This document shows positions 1 through 8,936 of a stretch of 64,000 nt of DNA, piece by piece; position 1 is the first letter of the stretch; each line of letters opens with the position of its first letter. The notes under the pieces are model-generated. The model made no database searches. It worked only from the letters and a program-made list of their open reading frames with translations, and was not told where the DNA came from. Source of the DNA: Flagellimonas sp. MMG031 (GTDB lineage: Bacteria > Bacteroidota > Bacteroidia > Flavobacteriales > Flavobacteriaceae); the NCBI RefSeq assembly GCF_040112705.1, contig NZ_CP157804.1:2102001-2166000 (forward strand). Reading direction: 5' to 3'. The translations under genes were made by a program, and so were the position numbers.

Positions 1-2
1 TT

Positions 3-185
3 ACGTTGTTTGTATTTTTGGAAATAAAAAAGCCAATGGTGTTGGATACTTGGACAATCGTATTGGTAATCAATACAATCACAATACTTCTTACCATTTT
101 TATATCCCATATTTCGTATAGATACTTTAAGCTCTATTTTCTAAGACTAAAAAAAGGTTCAGGAAATAGGGGATGTGGCACTTAG
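3..185 (+). CDS. C-terminal end of a probable acyltransferase-3 (OafA-like) membrane protein, partial
   Basis: An open frame enters from the left edge and stops at TAG 183-185, giving about 60 residues. They contain a hydrophobic helix (around TIVLVINTITILLTIF) followed by an S-Y-R-Y-F segment and a basic tail. This is how integral-membrane acyltransferase-3 proteins, which O-acetylate surface polysaccharides, usually end (last helix, then a positively charged cytoplasmic tail). The location beside a capsule locus fits. Only the tail is visible, so the family call rests on this resemblance; another multi-helix membrane protein is possible. It converges on the sugar transferase, whose stop is 1 nt away, with no terminator between. 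Confidence 0.4.
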   Translation, partial: TLFVFLEIKKPMVLDTWTIVLVINTITILLTIFISHISYRYFKLYFLRLKKGSGNRGCGT

Positions 186-186
186 T

Positions 187-813
187 CTAAATCTGACCAA
201 GTGCTTTTTTTCTTTCTTCATCAAAATCTGGAATACCGGATTCTGCATCTAGGGCTACATCTTTTCGCAAGAGCACCTTTAAGGCGGTCTTAAATAAAAT
301 TTTCATGTCAAGGGCAAAGGAAAGATTTTTTACATATTCAATATCCTTTTGTAGCCTAGTGTCCCAATCCAAAAGATTTCTACCGGATATTTGGGCCAAT
401 CCTGTTACACCTGGTCTTACCGTATGCCTAATACTTTCTTCTTTGGTGTAGTAGGGCAAGTAACGCACTCTAAGAGGGCGTGGCCCTATTAAGCTCATAT
501 CTCCCTTTATAATGCTTAATAGTTGTGGTATCTCGTCCAAAGAAGACTTCCTCAAAAAAGTTCCAAATTTGGTCACCCGGAGCTCATCGGGCAGAAGCTT
601 ACCGTTTTTATCCGTCTTGTCCGTCATGGACTTAAACTTAATTATCGAAAAGATTTTTTCGTCTTTTCCGGGTCTTGGTTGCAAAAAGAAAGGTTTACCG
701 TTATTTACAAATAATAGGATAACCCAGATAACCAAAAAAATGGGAAACAGCACAATAAATCCAAATACCGCCAAAACAAAGTCCAAAACTCTTTTAAAAA
801 ATAACGAATACAT
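187..813 (-). CDS. Initiating sugar-phosphate transferase (small PglC-like phosphoglycosyl transferase)
   Basis: Transfers a sugar phosphate from a UDP-sugar to undecaprenyl phosphate at the inner membrane, the first step of repeat-unit assembly. From the chosen start the protein is 208 residues, the size of the minimal monotopic family. It has one N-terminal hydrophobic segment (about 8-32), the basic FKSM segment, the SLDEIPQL stretch carrying the Asp-Glu catalytic dyad, then LIGPRP and RPGVTGLAQISGR, all hallmarks of the bacterial sugar transferase family. I chose the ATG at 813 because homologues begin with a short MY-x-x-FFKR; an upstream in-frame ATG at 876 would add 21 poorly hydrophobic residues. 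It is the only initiating transferase in the window and is transcribed away from the rest of the cluster. With the PglF/PglE genes at 24-27 kb it may use a bacillosamine-type sugar (inference). Confidence 0.9.
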   Translation of the reverse strand: MYSLFFKRVLDFVLAVFGFIVLFPIFLVIWVILLFVNNGKPFFLQPRPGKDEKIFSIIKFKSMTDKTDKNGKLLPDELRVTKFGTFLRKSSLDEIPQLLSIIKGDMSLIGPRPLRVRYLPYYTKEESIRHTVRPGVTGLAQISGRNLLDWDTRLQKDIEYVKNLSFALDMKILFKTALKVLLRKDVALDAESGIPDFDEERKKALGQI

Positions 814-1128
814 AAATGTTAGAGGTTTTTTAATAAACGCAGGCTTTCCTTCCGCATTGTGTTGTGCACATTTCAATAATCAAAATATAAACAGCCAACA
901 TAACAATGTGCTAAAGTATTGAAAACTGGGTTTAAGCGCTTGGTTTTAGGGTCTTTATCTTAAAAGATGTTAAAAAAAGACGTAGTTCATCGATATATGG
1001 CCATCGACGAAATCCAAGGGAATCCAAATTTACGTACCATGCATGTATTTCGTCGAATAAATAGGTTTTTTGACGATTTAAATTTATTGAAGTACTATTT
1101 TTAAACCCCGTAATCTCTCAGTGAACAA
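814..1128. promoter_or_regulatory. Divergent intergenic region with a 10-bp inverted repeat
   Basis: This non-coding, AT-rich gap separates the divergent sugar transferase and beta-helix lipoprotein genes and must hold both promoters. It contains a perfect inverted repeat, TCGACGAAAT at 1004-1013 and ATTTCGTCGA at 1047-1056, separated by 33 nt. Such spacing suits a looped or dimer-of-dimers binding site, but no regulator is identified. I found no full TAnnTTTG box on either strand. Confidence 0.35.
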
Positions 1129-3159
1129 ATGAAGTTATCTTATCGTACCCCACAAACCATGATTTTTTTGGTCACCATTTCTCTGTTTTTTGCGTCTTGT
1201 GAAAAAGACAGCGACCTATTTGACGAATACGTACTAGCACCTGAAGAAGAAGTGCTTGAGCCAGGAAATACAGATGGTAATTCTGATGGGAATCAGGAGC
1301 CAGACCAAGAACCTACCAATGGAGGCAACCAAGACTCTAATGGTGGTGTTGATTTTAGTACTCCAGACAATCCTGAAAACACTAACAAAATTGAAGGGAC
1401 GTATACCCCTGCATCAATGGCGGACATTACCAATCCTGCTAATGCCAATTTGAAAGCAGTAATATCCCAGTCTTTTGAGTGCAACGATTGCACATTTGCG
1501 GCTAATCAAACCATAGAACCTGCCGGTGGGGTTATTAGTGGACAAAATATTGATTTAAACGGAGCATACATCCTAAATACATACAAACAGGCATTTTCTT
1601 CTTCAGTTACCTTCAAGGATGTTTATACAGCTTCACGTGTAAGCCCCGATGTTTTTGGAGGTGTCTCAGATGACAACAATGATGATACCGATGCCATTGA
1701 TGCTCTTATTAATAACTGTTCTTTGGCTGTGGGTGTAAGTGATGGAACATATATCAAGAATAAGCCATCAAATTACCGGAGATCTGGTACTTTAGATTGG
1801 AATTTAAATGGCGCTGTTGTTAAAATAACAAGTGCTGCTGGCTTTAATACAGGCCAAGTATCTGTTGACGCTGTATTCGATATAGTAAACCTATCTCCCA
1901 ACATTTACAATGGTGAATTCGACGGTACAGATACATACGGAAGGCTTTTTTACTTGCACGGGCAAGAGTATTTTAGGTTTCACAAATTGTATGTGCATAA
2001 TTTTTATGCTACATCTACCTATAGGGCAGTTGCATTTAGATTCACAATCAATGCTTCATCATCTGGATTCAAGTATGGTGAATTTTCAGATTGTACAATT
2101 GATAGAATTGTGGCTAGAGGAGATGGAAACTATAACAATGCTCCTGCTGGGATTTCAAAAGGATGGTGGTACACCATTTCTGGAATCAATTATAGTGACC
2201 CGTTCACTGTGATTCATAAAAATAACAAGGTCACTAATATTATAGGTGACGATGCCGAAGCTTTTTATGCTATTCAAGGCGGTGGGTCACTGGATCATGA
2301 TAGTAAGTTCATTTTTGACAATGAGGATTATCGATATTGTACGAGAAGAGCTATCAAAGCATGTGTTTCCAATGTGGAAATTAAAAACAGTTATTTTGAA
2401 GAGATTCCAGAATCTTTATTCAATTCAGCGCAACAAATGGGCACAATGATTGACTTTTTTAGCACCCAAAGTAGCAATCTGATTCAGAACATTCGAGTAC
2501 ACGATAATGTAATTCGTACCGTCCCAGGAAACGATGCCCATTATTATCTACTTTCTTTGACCGAGGTCAATGATGCAATTATTTCCAACAATACCTTCAC
2601 TATGGAGAGAACAGGTAACTATGGGGGGGTTAGATTAGGATCTAATACAAGCTCATATAACGGGGCTTTACAGAACATACAGGTTACGAACAATACATTT
2701 AACAACTGTTATGTTAATGCAATGTATCAATATCGTCCAGTTAACAATCAACCCATTGATGTTGATAGTAACTTGTTCAACTTCACAGCATCACAGGGTA
2801 TTGATGTAGGTGCTTTAAGATTCTCGCAGAATAGTGGGACACAAGGTTACGTTAACTTTACGAACAATTCCATTAATGTAGATATGAGCTCTCCAAATGG
2901 TATTAACGGGGTAATTGCAAGTAATGGTGTAAATGTTGTTGGGGTTACCATAGATAATGTGGATGTTGCTTACTCCAATGGAACATCAGCTAGACCATTC
3001 GGGTATTTAAGGGGAAGTTTTGACAGTTCAAACTCGATAAGAAATAGTAGTTTGGTTGGAGCAAATGGCGCCAATGCAATAACAGTATTGGGAGGGTCTC
3101 AATCTGTACAGGTGGTTAATAGTACGGATGCCAGTGGTAATCCAATTACTGTGGAATGA
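1129..3159 (+). CDS. Surface lipoprotein with a right-handed beta-helix domain, function unknown
   Basis: 676 residues. The N-terminus is a lipoprotein signal with lipobox FASC (Cys24), followed by Glu-Lys-Asp-Ser-Asp, which resembles the acidic export signal that sends Bacteroidetes lipoproteins to the cell surface. A low-complexity Asn/Asp/Glu/Gly/Pro linker (about 38-85) precedes the body. Near residue 175 a VFGGVSDDNNDDTDAIDAL stretch resembles the start of pectate-lyase-superfamily and tailspike beta-helices, and the remainder is rich in short Asn/Gly/Ser strands (NNTF, NNSI, DSNLF) as expected for parallel beta-helix coils. No catalytic residues can be assigned. Its place at the head of the capsule genes suggests that it binds, cleaves or anchors the polymer; this is inference. 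A terminator follows, so it is probably a separate transcript from gmd. Confidence 0.7.
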   Translation: MKLSYRTPQTMIFLVTISLFFASCEKDSDLFDEYVLAPEEEVLEPGNTDGNSDGNQEPDQEPTNGGNQDSNGGVDFSTPDNPENTNKIEGTYTPASMADITNPANANLKAVISQSFECNDCTFAANQTIEPAGGVISGQNIDLNGAYILNTYKQAFSSSVTFKDVYTASRVSPDVFGGVSDDNNDDTDAIDALINNCSLAVGVSDGTYIKNKPSNYRRSGTLDWNLNGAVVKITSAAGFNTGQVSVDAVFDIVNLSPNIYNGEFDGTDTYGRLFYLHGQEYFRFHKLYVHNFYATSTYRAVAFRFTINASSSGFKYGEFSDCTIDRIVARGDGNYNNAPAGISKGWWYTISGINYSDPFTVIHKNNKVTNIIGDDAEAFYAIQGGGSLDHDSKFIFDNEDYRYCTRRAIKACVSNVEIKNSYFEEIPESLFNSAQQMGTMIDFFSTQSSNLIQNIRVHDNVIRTVPGNDAHYYLLSLTEVNDAIISNNTFTMERTGNYGGVRLGSNTSSYNGALQNIQVTNNTFNNCYVNAMYQYRPVNNQPIDVDSNLFNFTASQGIDVGALRFSQNSGTQGYVNFTNNSINVDMSSPNGINGVIASNGVNVVGVTIDNVDVAYSNGTSARPFGYLRGSFDSSNSIRNSSLVGANGANAITVLGGSQSVQVVNSTDASGNPITVE

Positions 3160-3186
3160 TAATTCGTGAAAAGAATATTTCAATTA

Positions 3187-3212
3187 AAGGGGGGGGGGAC
3201 TCCCCTTTTTTA
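3187..3212 (+). terminator. Intrinsic terminator with a G10 tract
   Basis: Ten consecutive G (3189-3198), then ACT, CCCC (3202-3205) and six T. The last four G pair with CCCC to form a tight hairpin followed by the T tract, about 30 nt after the beta-helix lipoprotein stop. The homopolymer allows several alternative stem registers. Confidence 0.65.
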
Positions 3213-3329
3213 TTTTAAGTTACTTTTTTACTAATTTCTAGCTCAACAGAGTCTCCCATCCATAAAAAAAGGCATTTCATATAATATTACTTGTAAACTG
3301 TGGTTTAATACACATCTTTGTAATTAAAT

Positions 3330-4454
3330 ATGAAAACCGTGGCAAAAAAAGCATTAATTACTGGGGTCACCGGACAGGACGGGGCCTATCTTAGTGAATT
3401 TTTATTGAAAAAAGGATATGAGGTCCACGGACTTAAACGCCGTTCCTCCATGTTCAATACCGACCGAATCGATCACCTGTATCAAGATCCACATGTGGAA
3501 AACCGGAATTTTATCCTCCATTATGGGGATATGACTGATAGTACCAATCTTATCCGATTGATACAAGAAATACAACCCGACGAAATTTATAACCTAGCGG
3601 CCATGAGCCATGTTCATGTTAGTTTCGAAACTCCCGAATACACGGGTAATGCCGATGGACTAGGAACTCTTAGGGTGTTGGATGCAGTACGTATGTTGGG
3701 TCTTGGGGATAAAACAAGAATTTATCAGGCATCTACTTCAGAACTTTACGGAAAAGTTCAAGAAGTGCCACAAAGCGAGACCACACCTTTTTATCCCCGT
3801 AGTCCGTATGCCGTAGCAAAAATGTATGCATATTGGATTACAGTGAACTATCGGGAAGCCTATAATATGTACGCTTGCAATGGTATTCTTTTTAACCACG
3901 AGTCGCCCATCAGAGGTGAGACTTTTGTAACACGTAAGATTACCAGGGCCACTGCGCGTATTGCCCTTGGGTTACAGGATAAGTTTTATCTCGGGAATTT
4001 GGATGCACAAAGAGACTGGGGGCATGCCAAGGATTATGTGCGAATGATGTGGATGATTTTGCAAGCAGATGAGCCTGAGGATTGGGTTATTGCAACAGGG
4101 AAAACTACTCCAGTTCGCGAATTCGTCCGAATGAGTTTCAATGAGGTAGGTATCGAATTGGAGTTCAAGGGAGAAGGCGTGGATGAAAAAGCTTATGTAA
4201 AAGCTTGTCATAATTCGGAATATCAAATAGAAATAGGTAAGGAAGTACTGGCGGTCGACCCTCAATACTTTAGGCCAACTGAGGTAGACCTTTTGATAGG
4301 TGATCCTACCAAGGCCAATACCAAGCTGGGATGGAAACCCGAATATGACCTTAAGGGCCTTGTAAAAGATATGATGCAAAGCGACCTTAAATTGATGCAA
4401 AAGGAACAGTACCTTAAGGATGGAGGCTACCGCATCCTCAATTATTTCGAATAA
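3330..4454 (+). CDS. gmd: GDP-mannose 4,6-dehydratase
   Basis: Converts GDP-D-mannose to GDP-4-keto-6-deoxymannose, the first committed step to GDP-L-fucose, in the cytoplasm. 374 residues, normal for the family. The sequence shows the extended short-chain dehydrogenase pattern: Rossmann GVTGQDG (about 12-18), the [12 protein letters not shown]-binding segment, [15 protein letters not shown], the ASTSELYG active-site stretch and the Tyr-x-x-x-Lys pair in [12 protein letters not shown] (about 159-163), followed by [16 protein letters not shown]. It is followed after 1 nt by fcl, so the two are translationally linked. It starts the main polysaccharide operon. Confidence 0.97.
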   Translation: MKTVAKKALITGVTGQDGAYLSEFLLKKGYEVHGLKRRSSMFNTDRIDHLYQDPHVENRNFILHYGDMTDSTNLIRLIQEIQPDEIYNLAAMSHVHVSFETPEYTGNADGLGTLRVLDAVRMLGLGDKTRIYQASTSELYGKVQEVPQSETTPFYPRSPYAVAKMYAYWITVNYREAYNMYACNGILFNHESPIRGETFVTRKITRATARIALGLQDKFYLGNLDAQRDWGHAKDYVRMMWMILQADEPEDWVIATGKTTPVREFVRMSFNEVGIELEFKGEGVDEKAYVKACHNSEYQIEIGKEVLAVDPQYFRPTEVDLLIGDPTKANTKLGWKPEYDLKGLVKDMMQSDLKLMQKEQYLKDGGYRILNYFE

Positions 4455-4455
4455 C

Positions 4456-5553
4456 ATGAGGTTAGATGCAAAAATTTATGTAGCTGGTCATAGAGGTTTG
4501 GTTGGTAGTGCTCTAGTAAAAAGCTTACAATCAAAAGGATATAGCAACATTGTTTTCAGGACGCACGCTAAACTGGATTTGACAGATGCTATGGATGTAT
4601 CCAGCTTTTTTGAAGAGGAAAAGCCGGAATATGTATTCTTGGCAGCAGCCAAAGTTGGTGGTATAGTAGCAAATAACCAATATCGAGCGGAGTTCATTTA
4701 TGATAACTTGATGATCCAGAATAATGTGGTTCATCAGAGTTACCTTCATGGTGTGAAAAAATTGATGTTTTTGGGGAGTACCTGTATCTATCCAAAGAAA
4801 TGTCCGCAGCCTATGAAGGAAGACTACTTGCTGACCGATGTTTTGGAATATACCAATGAACCCTATGCCATTGCAAAGATAGCGGGGATTAAGTTGTGCG
4901 AAAGCTACAACCTGCAGTACGGGACCAATTTTATTTCTGTGATGCCCACCAATCTTTATGGCCCCAACGATAATTTCGATTTGGAGAAATCACATGTGCT
5001 ACCTGCATTGATCCGTAAAATACATTTGGGCAAAGCTTTGGAAGAGAACGATTGGAAGTTGATAGATGAAGATTTGGACCGACTGCCCATTGAAAGCATT
5101 TCAGGTTCATCTTCAAATGAATCCAAGCTGGCCGTACTCAAAAAATATGGTATTGACCAAGTGGACAAGGACAGGGTAACCGTGGAGATTTGGGGTAGTG
5201 GTAAACCTCGCAGAGAGTTCCTTTGGTCTGAGGATATGGCAGATGCTTGTGTTTTTTTAATGGAGAATAGGGATTTTACCGACACTTACAATAATAATCA
5301 AGCTGAAATTAGAAACACCCATATCAATATTGGTACGGGATCGGACGTTTCCATTGCCGAGTTGGCAAATTTGATTAAGGAACTTATTGGTTTTAAAGGA
5401 GAATTTGTTTTCAATACAGATAAACCGGATGGCACTATGGAGAAACGAACTGACATTACTAAACTTAATCAATTGGGCTGGAAACATAAGATTGGAATTA
5501 ATAAAGGACTATCCCTGATGTATGATTATTATCTTCAGTTGGGAGTAGATTGA
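4456..5553 (+). CDS. fcl: GDP-L-fucose synthase (3,5-epimerase/4-reductase)
   Basis: Completes GDP-L-fucose synthesis by epimerising the Gmd product at C3 and C5 and reducing it with NADPH. Visible motifs: GHRGLVGS nucleotide-binding loop (residues 11-18), FLAAAKVGGI, FLGSTCIYPK with the catalytic Ser/Cys region, and Tyr-x-x-x-Lys in PYAIAK (about 137-141), then the MPTNLYGPNDNF segment. I chose the ATG at 4456, 1 nt after the gmd stop; a longer frame starting at 4420 overlaps gmd and adds 12 residues not typical of the family. At 365 residues it is longer than the enterobacterial enzyme (about 320) because of an insertion after LPIESISGSS. Confidence 0.95.
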   Translation: MRLDAKIYVAGHRGLVGSALVKSLQSKGYSNIVFRTHAKLDLTDAMDVSSFFEEEKPEYVFLAAAKVGGIVANNQYRAEFIYDNLMIQNNVVHQSYLHGVKKLMFLGSTCIYPKKCPQPMKEDYLLTDVLEYTNEPYAIAKIAGIKLCESYNLQYGTNFISVMPTNLYGPNDNFDLEKSHVLPALIRKIHLGKALEENDWKLIDEDLDRLPIESISGSSSNESKLAVLKKYGIDQVDKDRVTVEIWGSGKPRREFLWSEDMADACVFLMENRDFTDTYNNNQAEIRNTHINIGTGSDVSIAELANLIKELIGFKGEFVFNTDKPDGTMEKRTDITKLNQLGWKHKIGINKGLSLMYDYYLQLGVD

Positions 5554-5585
5554 TAAACCTAAATACTTAATCTCATTACATCGAC

Positions 5586-6911
5586 TTGATAGCCAAGCTC
5601 AAAACAATATTAAGCAAAAACGTGGGTTTTGCCAGATACCTCAAAAACACCTCTTGGTTAATGGGCGAGAAGGTACTACGGTTATTGATAGCTTTGAGTG
5701 TGGGGGTATGGGTGACTCGCTATTTGGGACCGGAGCAGTTTGGAATATTGAGCTATGCCCAAAGTTTTGTGGGTATTTTTGCAGCACTTTCCTCTTTGGG
5801 ACTCAACGATATAATTATCAGGGAACTGGTAAAAAATCAAGATAATAGAAATCTCATCTTAGGTTCATCTTTTGGTTTACAGACCCTCGGTTCTACAATT
5901 ATAATGTTGATATTGATAATCAGCATTTATTACAATGATAATGAACCTCTAACAAATAAGATCATTATTATTCTGGGGCTTCTTACTTTCATTAATAGTT
6001 TTAATGTAATCGCATCCTATTTTCATAGTCAGGTAAAGAGTAAATTCTATGCTATCGCGGGATTGGTGGGTGTAATCATCTCTGCGCTGCTGAAGGTTTA
6101 TTTGATATTGGGCAACTATTCGTTGATTTATTTTGTTTATGTACTGGCCTTCGATGTCATTTTTTTGGTAACCGGGCTGATTTGGTTCTTTAAAAAGTCT
6201 GGGGAGTCCTTGCTAAAGTGGAAATTTTCCTGGAAGACGGCAAAGGACCTTCTAAAAGATGCTTGGCCTTTAATCTTGAGTGGTATCATTGTTTCCATTT
6301 ATATGAAGATAGATCAGGTGATGATAAAGGAATATCTGGGGAACGGTGAAGTAGGACAATATTCGGCAGCGGTTAGGCTTAGTGAGGCATGGTACTTTAT
6401 CCCAACAATAATTTGTAGTTCGCTGTTTCCGGCAATCATCAATGCAAAGTTAAAAGACGATAAGCTATACAAAGATCGTTTGCAGCGATTGTATAATTTA
6501 ATGGTGGTTCTGGGTATGGTCATCATTTTACCTGTACTAACATTGAGCGATTGGATGATTAACCTTTTGTATGGCGAGGCTTTTCAACGTTCTGCAGGAG
6601 TTTTGAACATACATATTTTAGGTAGCGTGTTTGTATTTTTGGGTGTGGCCAACCAAAAATGGTTCATCAGTGAAAATTTTCAAGCATATAATATTATATG
6701 CCTTGGTATGGGCATGGTAGCCAATATCGTTTTAAATGTGATAATGATACCCAAAATGGGAATAATGGGAGCAGCTTATGCGACTTTAATTTCCCAGTTT
6801 GTGGCATCGGTTTTGGCACCGGTATTTTTCAATAAAACAAGAAATTCATTCTTTATGATGCTCAGAGCATTGTTTTTCGTTCAGGTTTTTAAGGATGGAA
6901 AAATTGTCTAA
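5586..6911 (+). CDS. wzx: Wzx-type polysaccharide flippase
   Basis: Multi-pass inner-membrane protein of the MOP/polysaccharide-transporter superfamily that flips lipid-linked repeat units to the periplasmic face. 441 residues, with about 12 predicted hydrophobic segments. It opens with the KNTSWLMGEKVLRL...VTRYLGPEQFGILSYA pattern typical of O-unit flippases. The start is read as TTG at 5586, because the segment before the first ATG (5661) is conserved in relatives and the frame contains no upstream ATG before a stop. It lies 32 nt after fcl. Its presence with a Wzy-like polymerase and a Wza/Wzc pair defines a Wzx/Wzy-dependent pathway. Confidence 0.9.
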   Translation: MIAKLKTILSKNVGFARYLKNTSWLMGEKVLRLLIALSVGVWVTRYLGPEQFGILSYAQSFVGIFAALSSLGLNDIIIRELVKNQDNRNLILGSSFGLQTLGSTIIMLILIISIYYNDNEPLTNKIIIILGLLTFINSFNVIASYFHSQVKSKFYAIAGLVGVIISALLKVYLILGNYSLIYFVYVLAFDVIFLVTGLIWFFKKSGESLLKWKFSWKTAKDLLKDAWPLILSGIIVSIYMKIDQVMIKEYLGNGEVGQYSAAVRLSEAWYFIPTIICSSLFPAIINAKLKDDKLYKDRLQRLYNLMVVLGMVIILPVLTLSDWMINLLYGEAFQRSAGVLNIHILGSVFVFLGVANQKWFISENFQAYNIICLGMGMVANIVLNVIMIPKMGIMGAAYATLISQFVASVLAPVFFNKTRNSFFMMLRALFFVQVFKDGKIV

Positions 6912-7040
6912 CAGCACATTGGGATAGAATCATAAAGGGCAATTTTTGTCCGTAAGTTGAGTTTTTTTATTGTCTCCATGGAATAAAATTTTCGGAGACG
7001 ACATCGTAATGTAGGAATCAATCAACAAAACTAAAATATA

Positions 7041-8894
7041 ATGTGCGGAATTTTAGGAACTGTACCTTCTTCAGAACAGGATTTATTTAAAAGAGCTCTG
7101 GATACGCTAACACATCGTGGTCCGGATAGTTATGGCATCGAGCATATTTCTGTGGATGTCTCTTTAGGCCATAGAAGGCTATCTATTTTGGATATTTCTG
7201 AAAATGGTAGCCAACCCATGATTCATGAAAGTAAACGGTATGCCATTATTTTTAATGGAGAAATTTACAACTTCCTGGAGATAAAAAAGGAGCTGGAGCA
7301 GTTGGGGCATACATTCAAGTCTTCTTCGGATACCGAGGTTTTGTTGAAATCATATAATCAGTGGGGAGAAGACTGTGTCCTAAAATTCAATGGTATGTGG
7401 GCTTTTGGAATTTGGGATGCAGAAGAAAAGAAGCTCTTTATGTCGCGTGATAGGTATGGTAAAAAACCTTTGTTCTATGCAAACATAAAGGGAAAGTTTG
7501 TTTTTGCTTCCGAAATGAAGGCTATTTTCCCCTTTATGGACAGATTGGAGGTTTCCGATGACTTTCACTGGATGAAGAAGAATATTTTCTTCTATGAGGC
7601 AACCGAGAAATGTCTTGTAAAGGGAATCAAGCGTTTTCCGGCAGGACATAGTGGACATTATGAAAGCGGTGAGTTAAAAATATATCGCTATTGGAACACG
7701 TTGGATCATTTGGTCGATGTGCCCAAGACCTATGACGAACAAGTGGAGCGCTTTAGAGAGCTCTTCATGGATTCCTGTAAACTTCGTATGCGTTCCGATG
7801 TCACCATTGGTACTGCGCTGAGTGGTGGCTTGGATAGTAGTGCTACCATTGCGGCCATGGCGAATCTGGCAAAAAACAACAATAGCTACTCGGACGATTG
7901 GCAACATGCCTTCGTGGCATCCTTTCCAGGAACTCCATTGGATGAATCACACTATGCCAAGATGGTTACGGACCATTTGGGCATAGGTGCCACATTCGTA
8001 GATATTGATCCTTTAAAACATTGGGATAAGCTTGAGCATTATTTCTATTTGTTCGAAGACTTGTATATCACATCCCCATTACCAATGATTATGCTATACG
8101 GGGCCGTAAAGCAAAATGGAACTACGGTGACATTGGATGGCCATGGAGCCGATGAGCTGTTGAGCGGTTATCAACAAGGTACATTGGAGAGTCTTTGGGA
8201 TGCAAGGTTCAATGTAAAGAATACCAAGGATATCCTGAATATTTACCAAGGTTCCATAAATGAGGACAAGGTACAGTATGATCGGGTAAGCAACTGGAAA
8301 CTATATCGTGATTATATGATCAGGAAGATAGGTAAAAAAATATTGGGTAAAAAGATGCCGTCCGTGGATAACGGCCATCCCAATTTCAAAAGACTGGATA
8401 ACCTGTCCCAGTATCTCTACGCCATGTTCCATGAGAATATTTTACCAACTTTATTGCGCAATTACGATAGGTATGCCATGATCAATGGCGTAGAGATTCG
8501 GATGCCGTTTATGGATCATCGTATTGTAAGTTTTGTGAATTCGTTACCTTATTCAAGTAAGATTGGAAATGGGTACACCAAAAGGATTGTAAGAGACGCT
8601 CTGGACCCTTATTTACCCAAGGAAGTAACGTGGAGAAAATCAAAAATAGGATTTAGCTCCCCAATTGTGGACTGGATGCAGAACGATTTGTCCGAATGGT
8701 TTATGGATACCACCAGCTCAAATTCATTTTTACAATCGGACCTGATATCCAGCCCAAGCCAATTGAGAGATAGGATAACATCTATTGTAAATAAGGAAAA
8801 TCATAATTTCACCGAAGCGCAAAAATGTTGGACAGAATTATCTCCTTACATTTGGGGCAATGCCATCTTAAAAAATAACACTGTGTCGATATAG
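7041..8894 (+). CDS. asnB: Asparagine synthetase-like glutamine amidotransferase of the polysaccharide locus
   Basis: 617 residues with an N-terminal class II glutaminase domain (MCGILG, Cys2 nucleophile after Met removal; RGPDSYG; FNGEIYN) and a C-terminal ATP-pyrophosphatase synthetase domain (ALSGGLDSSA at about residues 260-268; DGHGADELLSGY; MPFMDHRIVSF; WRKSKIGFSSP). Both active sites look intact. The general family makes asparagine, but members inside O-antigen and capsule loci are thought to amidate carboxyl groups of uronic acids. Since this locus makes UDP-ManNAcA and uronic acids, a role in forming a uronamide is a reasonable inference; a plain biosynthetic AsnB cannot be excluded. 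A 129-nt gap precedes it and contains a 6-bp stem (6972-6977/6994-6999). Confidence 0.9.
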   Translation: MCGILGTVPSSEQDLFKRALDTLTHRGPDSYGIEHISVDVSLGHRRLSILDISENGSQPMIHESKRYAIIFNGEIYNFLEIKKELEQLGHTFKSSSDTEVLLKSYNQWGEDCVLKFNGMWAFGIWDAEEKKLFMSRDRYGKKPLFYANIKGKFVFASEMKAIFPFMDRLEVSDDFHWMKKNIFFYEATEKCLVKGIKRFPAGHSGHYESGELKIYRYWNTLDHLVDVPKTYDEQVERFRELFMDSCKLRMRSDVTIGTALSGGLDSSATIAAMANLAKNNNSYSDDWQHAFVASFPGTPLDESHYAKMVTDHLGIGATFVDIDPLKHWDKLEHYFYLFEDLYITSPLPMIMLYGAVKQNGTTVTLDGHGADELLSGYQQGTLESLWDARFNVKNTKDILNIYQGSINEDKVQYDRVSNWKLYRDYMIRKIGKKILGKKMPSVDNGHPNFKRLDNLSQYLYAMFHENILPTLLRNYDRYAMINGVEIRMPFMDHRIVSFVNSLPYSSKIGNGYTKRIVRDALDPYLPKEVTWRKSKIGFSSPIVDWMQNDLSEWFMDTTSSNSFLQSDLISSPSQLRDRITSIVNKENHNFTEAQKCWTELSPYIWGNAILKNNTVSI

Positions 8895-8936
8895 GTGATA
8901 CCTGAGAAAATTTCCTAGCTAAAAACTACCAGAGGT

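Noticed and set aside
3291-3320. TTG-N19-CATCTTTG promoter for gmd
   Set aside because: The box has a mismatch at its first T and ends only 9 nt before the ATG; too weak to list as a feature.
3972-4457. 161-residue minus-strand open frame opposite gmd
   Set aside because: Lies entirely antisense to a well-conserved gene, with no recognisable domain and odd composition; a shadow frame.
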